Below are positions 34,383-44,394 of a stretch of DNA of 64,000 nt, piece after piece. The position numbers and the translations under genes are program-made. The stretch's first letter is position 1, and each line of letters begins with the position of its first letter. A model generated the notes under the pieces. The model saw only the letters and a program-made list of their open reading frames with translations. It did not search any database and was not told where the DNA came from. This DNA comes from Apium graveolens. Its lineage: Eukaryota; Streptophyta; Magnoliopsida; Apiales; Apiaceae. The stretch covers positions 62,001-126,000 of the forward strand of contig NC_133657.1 in the NCBI RefSeq assembly GCF_009905375.1, in the 5' to 3' direction.

Positions 34383-35670
34383 TGATAGGGATAAATAAAT
34401 CCTGATTATATAATTAAAGGGCTGCTAGGCCCAAATAAAAAGATATATGGCCTTCAGACCCGAAAAGGTTGAGCCTGATGGACCAAATCAGGCCTGATGG
34501 AATAAAGAAGGCCCAAAAGCCCTGATTATTAATTAATTTCGTAATTAATTAATAAGGGAAAAATCAGCTATTGAGAAGAGTCCCGATAAGGATATAAATC
34601 CTTACAGATTAGCCTCAAGGGGACCTAAAAGGATAAGGAATCAGTTTCCTACTATCTAGGACTCCAAAGTCCATTATAATTATGAGACTTGTCCACCAAG
34701 TCTCCTATACCAAGTCCAATTCAAGGACTCCCAACATCTATATAAGGGATCTCACCCCACAAATCAGAACTACATTTTTTGGTTTGATTCTCTAATTCAC
34801 AGAGATACGTAGGCATCTCGTAAAGGCAGAATTAAGTTACGATACACGAGAGCAGCCATTAAAGGCCTTGAGCTCCCGAATCTTAGTAATAAATATAGCA
34901 AATAATAACCTTAGTTTTTTATCCATAACAATCACTATCTCTTATTGGTTTTGTTGTGGCTACTGTAGTATACAATGTAACAGAACTACAATATCCAACT
35001 TCAATAAGATCCGTAAAGATATCCACATCATTATCATTTATAACTGGTTGTAGTACTCCTATTTCTAACAAATGGTCTGAAGCAATAACCAGGTGTTGTA
35101 GGTACCTATTTCTAACCCCAAAGCTCCAAACAATGCATCCAAGTCACACATTTTAAATTTATTGCTATTACAATAGTCGAAGTACGCTATTTTACCACCA
35201 GAGTAATCCTTAAAATGCTCAGTAAATTCTCCATCATAATTTACTTTGATGGTAAAGAAAACAGAGCTAACTGAAACAAAAAAATAATCAATTACTATAA
35301 CCTAGAATGGAGTAAAATATAATAACATGCAAATGACCCACCATACATGTGATTACAGTAAACAATTTTAAAGCAACAAAAACATAAAGGACCACTACAT
35401 TCTTTAATCGAACTCATATTTACATTTACTACAACACAAAGGGACCACCAACAACAGCAACAACCTTCTTTAATGCAAAGTATAGCATCCATAATCAGAT
35501 TAAACACATAATAAATGCATAAAACGAATTGTCGAAACATATATATACACATATTGCGCAAAATTTAAGTTCAAACTACTAACCTTCATCTTCAGTTACT
35601 TCACCTTCAGGTACTACACTGTAATCGGGAGTTTCATCGTCAACAAATCTTACTCTTCCCCTCATTTTAC

Positions 35671-36605
35671 GCTTTCAATTGATGCCAATTTCGATAACGG
35701 GTAATTAGGGTTTCAATCGGTAGGTAATTGGAGGTAAAAATGTCGGGTAAATGAGAGTGAAATTAGATGTTAATATGTTTTAGTTGTGCAAGTACTAAAA
35801 TACCCTAACGTTAACAGTCAATTTTCACGGAAAATGACGCAAGGGATGTAATGTAAAACGGGTTTTTAAATTAGAGGATGCAATTTGCAATTTCTTAAAA
35901 CACGTATATAATTTTGAATTTCAGCCAAAGTTACGGGGTGCAATCTGCAATTCTCTCTCTATATTATAATAATAATCTAAAAAAGTGATATTTTTGTAGT
36001 TTTTTAATTTTATAATGATAAATAATTTTTAAATACACTTGTACTATTGTGTAGTGTATTTTTTTTTCAATTAAGTCTAAAGAATATATTTTCGACATAA
36101 ACTAGTATATCTAGTGTCTTAAAAAAGAGCGTAACTATTTAAAATTTATTCTACTTTTTATTCCGTCCTTCTATTTAGTTGTTACATTTTTAGTGATTAA
36201 ATTAATTAATTCTGGATTAAAAATTATATTTATATAATTAAAAACTGAAAATTATATATTTCGAAAAAATGCTTAAATGTCTGTACTACATTTAAGAGTA
36301 GAAAAGGTTGGTAAACTTTGAGTACAGGAGAGGGGAAGACCAGAATTATTCTGCAAGGATTACATAACATGCCACATATATAACTAGATAATAAATCAAC
36401 AAAGGTATGGCTACCAGCCTACCACAACTGAATGTAGTAAAAGTCAGTATAGGAGGAATCACCGGCAATTCTTCCTCATGCAAGATAAAGATATAAGAAA
36501 AAGGAGAGCTTAATTAAAAAAAACAGTAATTATAACTATAAAGGTATGGATGTTTGAACTGGTTTGCAAGTCCAAAAGTAGTATATTAATTAGTACTCGT
36601 ATAAG
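35671..36605. other. Intergenic, MULE 5' flank and MCU 3' flank
   Basis: The segment to about 35930 probably contains the 5' untranslated and terminal part of the Mutator-like element (GGGGTGCAATCTGCAATT near 35935 may be its end). The rest is AT-rich with no gene. MCU 3' untranslated sequence must lie just left of 36606. Confidence 0.4.
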
Positions 36606-37556
36606 TTATTGGCGATGAAAAAGATCCCTCGTTTCCAAGTCGATCTGATGGGAAGGGGCAGGCTTGAATTGTGTTTGCAACTCTGAGAACCTCCGAATGT
36701 CAAAACTATGCTTCTGGATGAGCTTCTTCTGCCTCCTTAAAAACAACCTCTTCATCATATCTTGGTATGATGGGTCTCTAGAAGTGAACAGGAAGTAGGC
36801 ATAACCTATAATTACGCCAGTTGTTGTGGTGAAGAATGTAATTGGCTCCATTACATCCCATGAGAACTCCCAGAACGTGAGTCGAAAAAATAGCCCAACC
36901 TGTAACAGGGAAAAACCCAGTCCACCCCACAGAATGTGTCTTACCTGTTTATGAGCCATTGTATCCAGCTCCTCCTTTTTCTTCTGCAGCTTCTTCAGCT
37001 CTTGTACCCTTGGATCATCATCATCATTATCATTGGGTAGCAGAGCAACCGGCATTGCCCTTCTAACCAATTCCACTACCTTGTGAGGATGAAGGAAAAC
37101 CTTATCTCGGAAGAGAAGGACAACACCGGCATCATCAAGAACACGGGCAAAAACTGCAGCCTCATGGGGAGATTTAGCAACCCCAAAGCCCTGACAGACT
37201 TGCAGAAAATCTGTGTAGGTAATCACCTCTTTACCACCACCACCACCACCACCTTGGTTATCCTGATCAGTACCCCCCAACAACTTCATCTTCAAAGCCT
37301 CAACATCCACCAATCTCATTAGCTTTCGAGCTTCTGAACAACTTATTGTCGTATTGCTGCTACTGTCATCATTACCTTTCACTTTATCCCCAGAAGAAGA
37401 AGAAGAAGTGGAGAATAATGAGGATGAAATGGAACTAGCAGCAGCAATAGTAGGTCTAATGCTAACACCATAATTTTTCAGATTATAATTATTAATAAAT
37501 CTAACCTCCGACGATGCCCTCTGTCTCAAAAAAGTACTAAACCGAGATATCCACAT
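36606..37556 (-). CDS. Mitochondrial calcium uniporter pore protein (MCU family)
   Basis: Forms the Ca2+ channel of the inner mitochondrial membrane. It is a single uninterrupted frame of 316 codons from ATG 37556 to TAA 36606-36608. The frame stays open upstream but only with a TTG, so 37556 is the first ATG. The N-terminus ([13 protein letters not shown]) is basic and amphipathic, then Ser-rich, like a presequence. A Gly run lies near residue 104. A coiled coil is at about 190-210 ([15 protein letters not shown]). Two hydrophobic segments at about 213-232 and 245-262 flank the pore signature [10 protein letters not shown], with the Asp and Glu of the selectivity filter present. The C-terminus is basic ([16 protein letters not shown]). 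Paralogue number cannot be assigned. Many plant relatives have one intron; here none is needed. Confidence 0.93.
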   Translation of the reverse strand: MWISRFSTFLRQRASSEVRFINNYNLKNYGVSIRPTIAAASSISSSLFSTSSSSSGDKVKGNDDSSSNTTISCSEARKLMRLVDVEALKMKLLGGTDQDNQGGGGGGGKEVITYTDFLQVCQGFGVAKSPHEAAVFARVLDDAGVVLLFRDKVFLHPHKVVELVRRAMPVALLPNDNDDDDPRVQELKKLQKKKEELDTMAHKQVRHILWGGLGFSLLQVGLFFRLTFWEFSWDVMEPITFFTTTTGVIIGYAYFLFTSRDPSYQDMMKRLFLRRQKKLIQKHSFDIRRFSELQTQFKPAPSHQIDLETRDLFHRQ

Positions 37557-37686
37557 CTTTGTACTCAATATCTTCCCTACCCCTTTGGTGTGTATATGTA
37601 ACTGTTAATTTCACTTGGACGATTATACGAAGGAAGGAGTGAAAAAGAGAACGAGGGAGAGTGTATGACAAGTGTACCGTGTATAT

Positions 37687-37688
<2 letters not shown>

Positions 37689-37765
<77 letters not shown>
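37689..37765. repeat. (GA)n/(CT)n microsatellite in the MCU 5' leader or promoter
   Basis: About 38 uninterrupted GA units end 133 bp upstream of the MCU start codon. On the transcribed strand it reads CTCTCT, a form common in plant 5' untranslated leaders and GAGA-type promoter tracts. Confidence 0.95.
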
Positions 37766-37769
<4 letters not shown>

Positions 37770-38579
37770 TGTATGCAAGGGTCGGATGTCTGTGCATGTA
37801 AATATAGGCGGAAGGAAACGTATTTTGGGTGGCCGAGAATGTCGGGCGGAAATTAGACGCCCCGTTATGACCGTGGTGTGGGTGTGCATGTATTGATGAA
37901 TAATGTATGGATACGAGGACCCCGCGGACACGCTGCTCAACTCCTCCCATCTACGTACCCCGAGTACAGACCAAACTCCAACAATATTAAAAAATCACTC
38001 AACCAAAATTTAAGGTATTTTGTATGAATATATTCTCCAACCATATTTTAATAGAGTAATACTAGAGGCACATAAATGAAAAAGGTACAAAAATTGTTAA
38101 AAACTTAAAATGATGTATTATGACCGGTGACATGAAATAATTTAATTGGTGCTATTATTGTTAATGCGAGATCTATTTTCATTTAACAAATAATGATATG
38201 ACATATGTTATTTTATAATTATTTTGATAATCAATTTCATATTCTTAGTATTTTTCTTCATAATAATGCATCAAATACCGGCACATTCATGCATCTAGTC
38301 AACATGTTGAATTTTGATAAGACGCTTTCGAATTTCTAACAACAAATTTGATATCCAATTTGTTAGGATTTCATATTACCAAATTCAGTTAATTTCTTTT
38401 AAAAACAATAATATTAATTTAACACAATGTCATGATAATATAAATTTAAGCACAAAAACTATATTCTAGCCATAGATTATGATGTGAAAATTAAAAATAT
38501 TTGGAAATAGGTGACAACTTTTGAGTTTAAAATAAGAATGAAATAAACAAATAAAAACATAATGAAAAAATGCTCAAAA

Positions 38580-38940
38580 TATACTAGTTTTCAACTCCAA
38601 CTGCTCAAATTGCCTTTGTGACTGTAAATTCGCCCAAAATATCCGTTAAATACGCATCCATGACATGCATACTCCATTTTTTTAAAAATAAAATAAAATA
38701 CACATCATGTACATGCGTATTCTTTAAAAAAAATCAACTAAATATGCATTACGAGAATGCGTATTTACTAAAAGTTAAAAGTGAATACGCATTAGTAAAT
38801 ACGCATTCTGTGATGCGCATCTTTTGTTATTTTTAAAAAAAGTGAATGTGCATGTACGTGTTCAGTTGATATTTTGGACAGCCACTCCCGTCAAACGGTA
38901 TTTTGGGTACTAAACCCCCAAATACTGGGTATTTTGATTT
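38580..38940. repeat. Palindrome-rich repeat with AATACGCAT words
   Basis: AATACGCATTAGTAAATACGC and its complement GAATGCGTATTTACT occur close together near 38755-38810, with decayed copies near 38650 and 38715. The outer borders carry CAAAATATCCGTTAA and GATATTTTGGACAG, which may be degenerate inverted ends of a small transposon. Confidence 0.4.
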
Positions 38941-41772
38941 TTCACTCAGACATAATAATATAAATTGAGAAATATATAAAATTTAATTAAATATGTTATT
39001 TTTATTAAATTAAAGCAGAGAAATTTTGTAAACTGGGAATAAAATAATATGTATGAAAATAATGTTTGACACACACGGTTCACTTGTTTGAATATAATCA
39101 CATAACTGTATATGCGAGAAATTATAATACCATAAAATAATTATTTGTGTAAAAATACAACAAAATAACTTAAAAATGAGAATATTGATACATGTAAAAG
39201 TACATTAAAAAGATATACTATAATCAAATTTTATTCATACATAAATTTATAAATATATAATTTTATATACTTCAGATCGAGTCTTTACCAGATCAAAAGA
39301 GTAAAAATCAAATCTATATTTTAATGGGTCGAATTCTTGTTGGATTCCATTAAGTTGTTATACTAAAATCATGTCTTAAATTATAGAAAATTAAATATAT
39401 TTTTATATTTATAATAATCTAATAAAACATTGTTGGATTTGCTCTTGCCATGTTTAATTCAACCCAAATCCAACTTGAAATATGTCAATACTATTTATTT
39501 TCAACATTTTCCGGATCTCTCAAATTTATATTCCTTTTTTTGTGTAACACTAAACATTCATGTAAAATCAGATATAAATTTTTTGATCGGTATTTGTTTC
39601 ATTAATTTTGTCAAATTTAAACCTACATACAAATTATCAGATATAAAATGTGAACCATTATTAATGTTTAATTAAAATTTATAATTATATTTATATTATT
39701 AAACTAATATTTACAATTATAATATATATACATATATATATACACAATAAACAAAAAATATATATTAAAAAACTATTAAATTGCACGATATATAAGTTAA
39801 CAATGATTAATAAACTTTAAGAAGTTGGTTGTATGAGTGTGTTGAACTAGCAAAATAATAATATATATCTCAATATATGACCACTTATGTTAAATACGTA
39901 TTTTATGATACAAAAAAGATTAAAAGTAAGAAATATACAAATTACATATAATATTTCACTATAAAAAATTGAAATTCATCTTTTATTCTCCTCGACCAGT
40001 TTACAAAACAGAGTTAAATAACTTTTTTTTTAAAAAAAAATTACTTTTTGATAGTTTTAGTCGTTGATCAAAAAAAATAAAAATAAAATTTATTATTATT
40101 ATTATTTATTAAATTTGACTCATTTCAATCGCAAGAAGGTCTCTTTGTTCTACTCCAAAAAACACGATAACAATTTCGATTTTTAAATACTCACTTGTAC
40201 AAAATTATATTTAGAAAAATAACTACCAATTTTACAAAAAACAATAATATGACTTGTAGCAAATAGTATTTTATTCAAGCAAACAAAGTTTATTTAAACA
40301 TAGTTACATATTTCACATTACAAATTATAAAAATCAGTAATCCATATTACTTGGTTTATGTACCAATTATTAGGAATTAAATGATAAATAAGGGAAATCT
40401 GGATAAAAATCAGATATATAATTTAATTATTTTAATAATTTATTATATTTGTTAGTCCCAAAGTATCTAGAAGAGTGATTAAATACGATACTTACAATTT
40501 TTTTCGATTCGTTTCAAATTCTTCGTTAAATGTACGAAATCAAAGTAGACACAAAATAATTCGAGGAATATATTATTTTATTAATATAAATCTTGAGGTT
40601 GCAACACTTTAATCAATAAATGATTAACTAAAATAAATTCAACAACATAACAGTACGTTTACAAGTTTAATAAATATGGCCTTCAATTGTTTTGTCGAGG
40701 ACGATAACTGGATACATCAAATGCATTCTGCTTCTTTTGAGTGTAAAATTTTCACTCCTTATTACGTGGCTTAATTACATTCATGTTAATTGAAAGTGTT
40801 TCTATAACAATGAATAAACACCAAGTACTCAATTGCGCCAATAGGCAATTTCTTTGTCTTAAAAATTATCTTTACTTGCGCTTACAGGGGATAGAATTCT
40901 CTTGCCTTTGGATTTTCAGCTCACTTACGTCAAGAGGGACCATAAGGTCTCTTGCGCCAATAGTGACTTGCATTTTTGACTTAAAAAGTAATACTACTTG
41001 CTCCAAGAAAGCAACTATGTTACTGCACCAAGGAAGACATACCCTTTGTCTTTGAAAATATTTCCACTTGCGTAAACTAGGGAAATAACCACATGTAATG
41101 CGGTTTTCTTTTTCTGTTGCGCCACACTTAGAATATTTTCTAGGTTTTACCAATAAATCCTAATTCTTTCCCTATTCCGATTCACACTTATCTGTACCAA
41201 CTTGATTTCTTATGTATGAATTAAATAACTTCTTTTATGATGTGCTGACGCTTGGTGCACTAGTCTGATTCACAAACGACTAGTATTGAACTGGATTTAC
41301 TCAATTATCTTTACAATTCTGAACTGATACAGCCCGTTGATCATTCATTATTACTTCAATCATTAAAATCCTTGATTTCAATATTTCAAATCAATACATT
41401 TCCTTGTAGCCAGAAGTCCTTTGTCATTTTATTATTCATGAAGACTTGAACATATTAATGAAATTCTTAGACCTGGTTACGGACTAGAACATTAATTTCA
41501 TATTTTAATTTTTTGTATTTATTCAGTCTTCATCTTTAGGGTCATGTGCTTCACAGTTAATATTATTTATCTATTTTTGTTTTATGTTGAGTTATATTTC
41601 CTCGGTTACATATTACGTTATATTATACTTTACAATATTCCCTTATTTGTTTGTTAGAGTTCAACAAGTAAATCCTTAAACGATAACTCAACTGACAATT
41701 AAAAATAGTACGTACTAAAAAAAGAGATTAATATTAAATGCATTATGGATCACATATACAATTCCATATTTC

Positions 41773-42111
41773 TTAATTACCTGTTACAAAGATAAGAAGT
41801 GTTCCTATAGCCTGAGCAAATAAACTATATCTTCTTGATTTTTGTTTTCTTCTGCTTCTTGCCTTGATTATCTTCTCCTTCTTGAGTAGATTCACTCTGA
41901 ACATATTTTTTTTAATAGCTTTCTTCTTAGGATCTAAAGCCCGTGTAGAATCAGGATGAGATGATCCTTTCTCTTTTTCCTTCTTTCGATTCAGAAGTTC
42001 ATCCAGTCTAACTTCAACACAATCACAAGCTTGAATTTCAAGTGAATTCTTAGGTGGTGAATTGTTCATCTCAATGAGCATTAGTTGGAGATACCTGATG
42101 TCGGTAATCAA
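41773..42111 (-). pseudogene. Probable relic of a Sirevirus envelope-like ORF 3' end
   Basis: A 112-codon open frame is rich in Lys/Arg (KKKAIKKNM, SRRKQKSRRY). Its end matches the 3' border of the envelope-like ORF at 55830-55880: both have the minus-strand order AAGAAAA-type codons, then TTGCTCAGGCTAKAGGA, then a CAC run. The plus-strand word AGCCTGAGCAAA occurs at 41809 and 55845. The rest is too diverged to align by eye, so this is a tentative assignment. No recognised domain. Confidence 0.35.
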
Positions 42112-42804
42112 TGAAGAAGACTGAACAATAATGAAACTTTTCTTGCCTGTACATAGACAATTATTTTTTAGGAAAGTCTTCTACTCCTTTTGTGTTGTTG
42201 ACTATCTCTTCTTCTAACACAAGCTTTCATCAGTTTATTTTAAGTTCTGCATCATGCCGTCTATAAACTTTTTGATCACGAATGGTTCGTCATAAGCTTG
42301 AGGAGATATATTCATTATCATTTTCTTAATCTTGTCTCTGAAGTATTTATTTTCCAGTGAAATCAATTATGGGATTTTTGTGTTTAGCATTATATATATA
42401 TATTAGTATATTATGTATTATATAATTTTAAAATATATTGTACTAGATTAAATAATATTAAATTCCGAGAGAATTAATATGTTAATTATACTATTCATTT
42501 TATTTTAATTATATGTGATGTTTCGATTATTTGCTAATATATATTTTTCTAACGTCTTGAAAGTAGTTAAAATGTAAAACTGTCTCCCTTATTAAAAAAA
42601 ATTCTTAACATAGGATTTTTTTTAACTAAGTTAATTTAAATTTTCGATTATTACATTATTTTATATTAAAGGTATTGTATTTAATAATATATATTTTATT
42701 ATAGTCTTATAAATAAAAAATGATTAATATATAATTCAATTATGGAATTCGATCAAATGTTAATTCAAAATTAATTAAATTTAACACATACTGGACCGGG
42801 CGGT

Positions 42805-43381
42805 AGGGGTGAGCAAGAACCAAACCGGACCTGTTTTATGAAAGAACCGAACCTGAGAAATTTTGGTTCGGTTAGGAAAGAACTGAAGTACTAATTTATT
42901 TTAAATTTCTTTATTTCGTATATTATTTTATTCTTATTTTTTAAGTTTGACTAATTTTGATTATATATGAAGGGTCACTTAGTTTAATAGAAAAAAAATA
43001 TTAGGAGTAGATCATTTTGCATATGATTATTTTCTCAAATTTAATATAAATATACATTCGTAATAAAAATTGCAATATTATATACATTAAGAAAAATGAA
43101 TAATGTAATATAACATCATTTTCATCTTAAAATTTATTATAATACTATATGTGATAAATAATTAAAATATATAATATGAATATATAGTTATATATTTTTA
43201 TAATATATTCGATTCAGTTTGGTTCCTACGGTTCCAGGATTTTAATAACTAAACCGAACCGATAACCGAAATTTTGGGAAAAATGAGAACCGAACCGGAT
43301 CCACATTAGCTAACACTTGAAACAAAACCAAAATTCGATTCAGCTCAGTTTTCAGTTCTGAACAGAAAAATGCTCACTCCT
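42805..43381. mobile_element. hAT-type MITE (AGGGGTGAGCA ends)
   Basis: The left end AGGGGTGAGCAAGAACC is complementary to the right end GAAAAATGCTCACTCCT. Subterminal GGTTCGGTT and AACCGAACC words recur in both orientations. This architecture is common in plant hAT-related MITEs. I found no exact 8-bp target duplication. Confidence 0.65.
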
Positions 43382-44394
43382 GTCGAGTGATATTAGATCC
43401 AGTCTCCAATTTATATTTGAATATGACATAACTGAAAATTAATATAATTCGAAATCATTTTTGATCAAAATCAAATTGTGTATCGATATGAGTTTCAAAT
43501 AATTTTATAATTTTATTTTTTATTAGAATAAAAAGTAGTAAATTATTATAAATATGAAAGTGAAAGTATAGGGGTATATACAGGTTGGTGAAACCGACCA
43601 ACCCGATTCAAACTGATCCGAATTCACCCGATTAAAATCGATTTTTTATAAATTAAAACATATTTGTATTGAAGATTCATAAACCCTACTTTTTCTCTCA
43701 ACCGATAATAATAGTCTAACTCATTTTTCTTCATCAAATTATATAATATTAGTTGATATACAAATATTGATAAACAATTTAATAATTTAATTTATTATGA
43801 TAAAAAAATATTAATTTAATGTATTTAATAATTGATCCAATCATAAAAGTCAATTCGGAGTTATAAATTTATTATTTACGGGTTAGGTTAGGTTGAAAAT
43901 TTTTAAAATCAAATTTCGGGGGCTTGCCCAAGCGGAAGTGTGTGCCATGAGTCCATGACCATAACCATATCCATAAGTCCATAACCGGAACAAAGTACAC
44001 GAGTAACACAACCCTTAATTTATTATAACTTGTCTAGTTGACAGTTTATAGAGTAATATAAATACATAATTAGTGTTCGCGCCGCCTTGATTTTCTTTTT
44101 GATTCTTAAATCCTAACTGTAAACTCTACAATCTGCTGAATTTGTATTGGTGTTTGTTTTGACATCATCTTGTTGTTTCTCACACGTCAGGTAATTGTTT
44201 GATTCTCTTATTTGTTTCTTTGTGTTTGAGTCACCATGTCTTTGCTTTCCGCAGCTTCTTTTTTATCTTTCTAGTTGGGTTTGTAATCAGCAATAATATT
44301 ATATATAAATAAATCAAACAGTTTCTGATTATATTTGTTGGAGATTGATTGTTATTCATAGTACTAAAGGCCCGCCTTTGTGATTGTGGTGGAC

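Larger units (their letters stand above)
28167..34930 (+). mobile_element. Tat-lineage Ty3/Gypsy retrotransposon with large 5' deletion
   Basis: The target duplication atcac lies at 28162-28166 and 34931-34935. The 3' LTR is 34383-34930, TGATAGGG...CATAACA, 548 bp. The left end keeps only the first 24 bases of the LTR (28167-28190), then jumps straight into pol at the end of reverse transcriptase. The rest of the 5' LTR, the primer-binding site, gag, protease and most of RT are therefore missing. Pol has two RNase H domains before integrase, the hallmark of the Tat group. An antisense ORF follows pol, again as in Tat elements. The element lies head-on inside the minus-strand MULE pseudogene. 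Confidence 0.9.
26976..35665 (-). pseudogene. Mutator-like (MuDR-type) transposase pseudogene, N-terminal part, split by a retrotransposon
   Basis: The start codon is at 35665 (MRGRVRFVDDETPDY). Exon 35584-35665 joins in phase to an exon from 35270 that has a PB1-like N-terminal domain typical of plant MULE proteins (FFTIKVNYDGEFTEHF, GGKIAYFDYC). A frameshift follows at about 35070-35110. The frame then crosses the Tat insertion: codons before 34936 and after 28161 join as ...RDSDGFKDYYFSF if one target duplication is removed. Downstream come an acidic region, KADK-like Cys-rich sequence (WICTEVCNWKCYGIKM) and the block NPTWTAEAFHSKVVND with MIYRALKKAKESI, which is usual just ahead of the DDE domain. 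In-frame stops lie near 27582, 27436 and 27190. The DDE transposase domain is absent. Confidence 0.75.
37766..44394. other. 6.6-kb AT-rich intergenic region between MCU and the TLC gene
   Basis: No host gene was found. Items seen: a palindromic GCGTATT/AATACGC-rich stretch at 38580-38940, a degenerate repeat near 40830-41140, a Sirevirus-like relic at 41773-42111 and a hAT-type MITE at about 42805-43381. The rest is AT-rich with no long open frame. Confidence 0.65.

Noticed and set aside
37665..37950. Open frames made of Ser-Leu or Arg-Glu repeats
   Set aside because: They are translations of the (GA)n microsatellite, not a coding region.
43917..43940. GGGGGCTTGCCCAAGCGG, like the start of a tRNA
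   Set aside because: No D-loop/anticodon/T-loop continuation (no GGTTCGAATCC-type box) follows.
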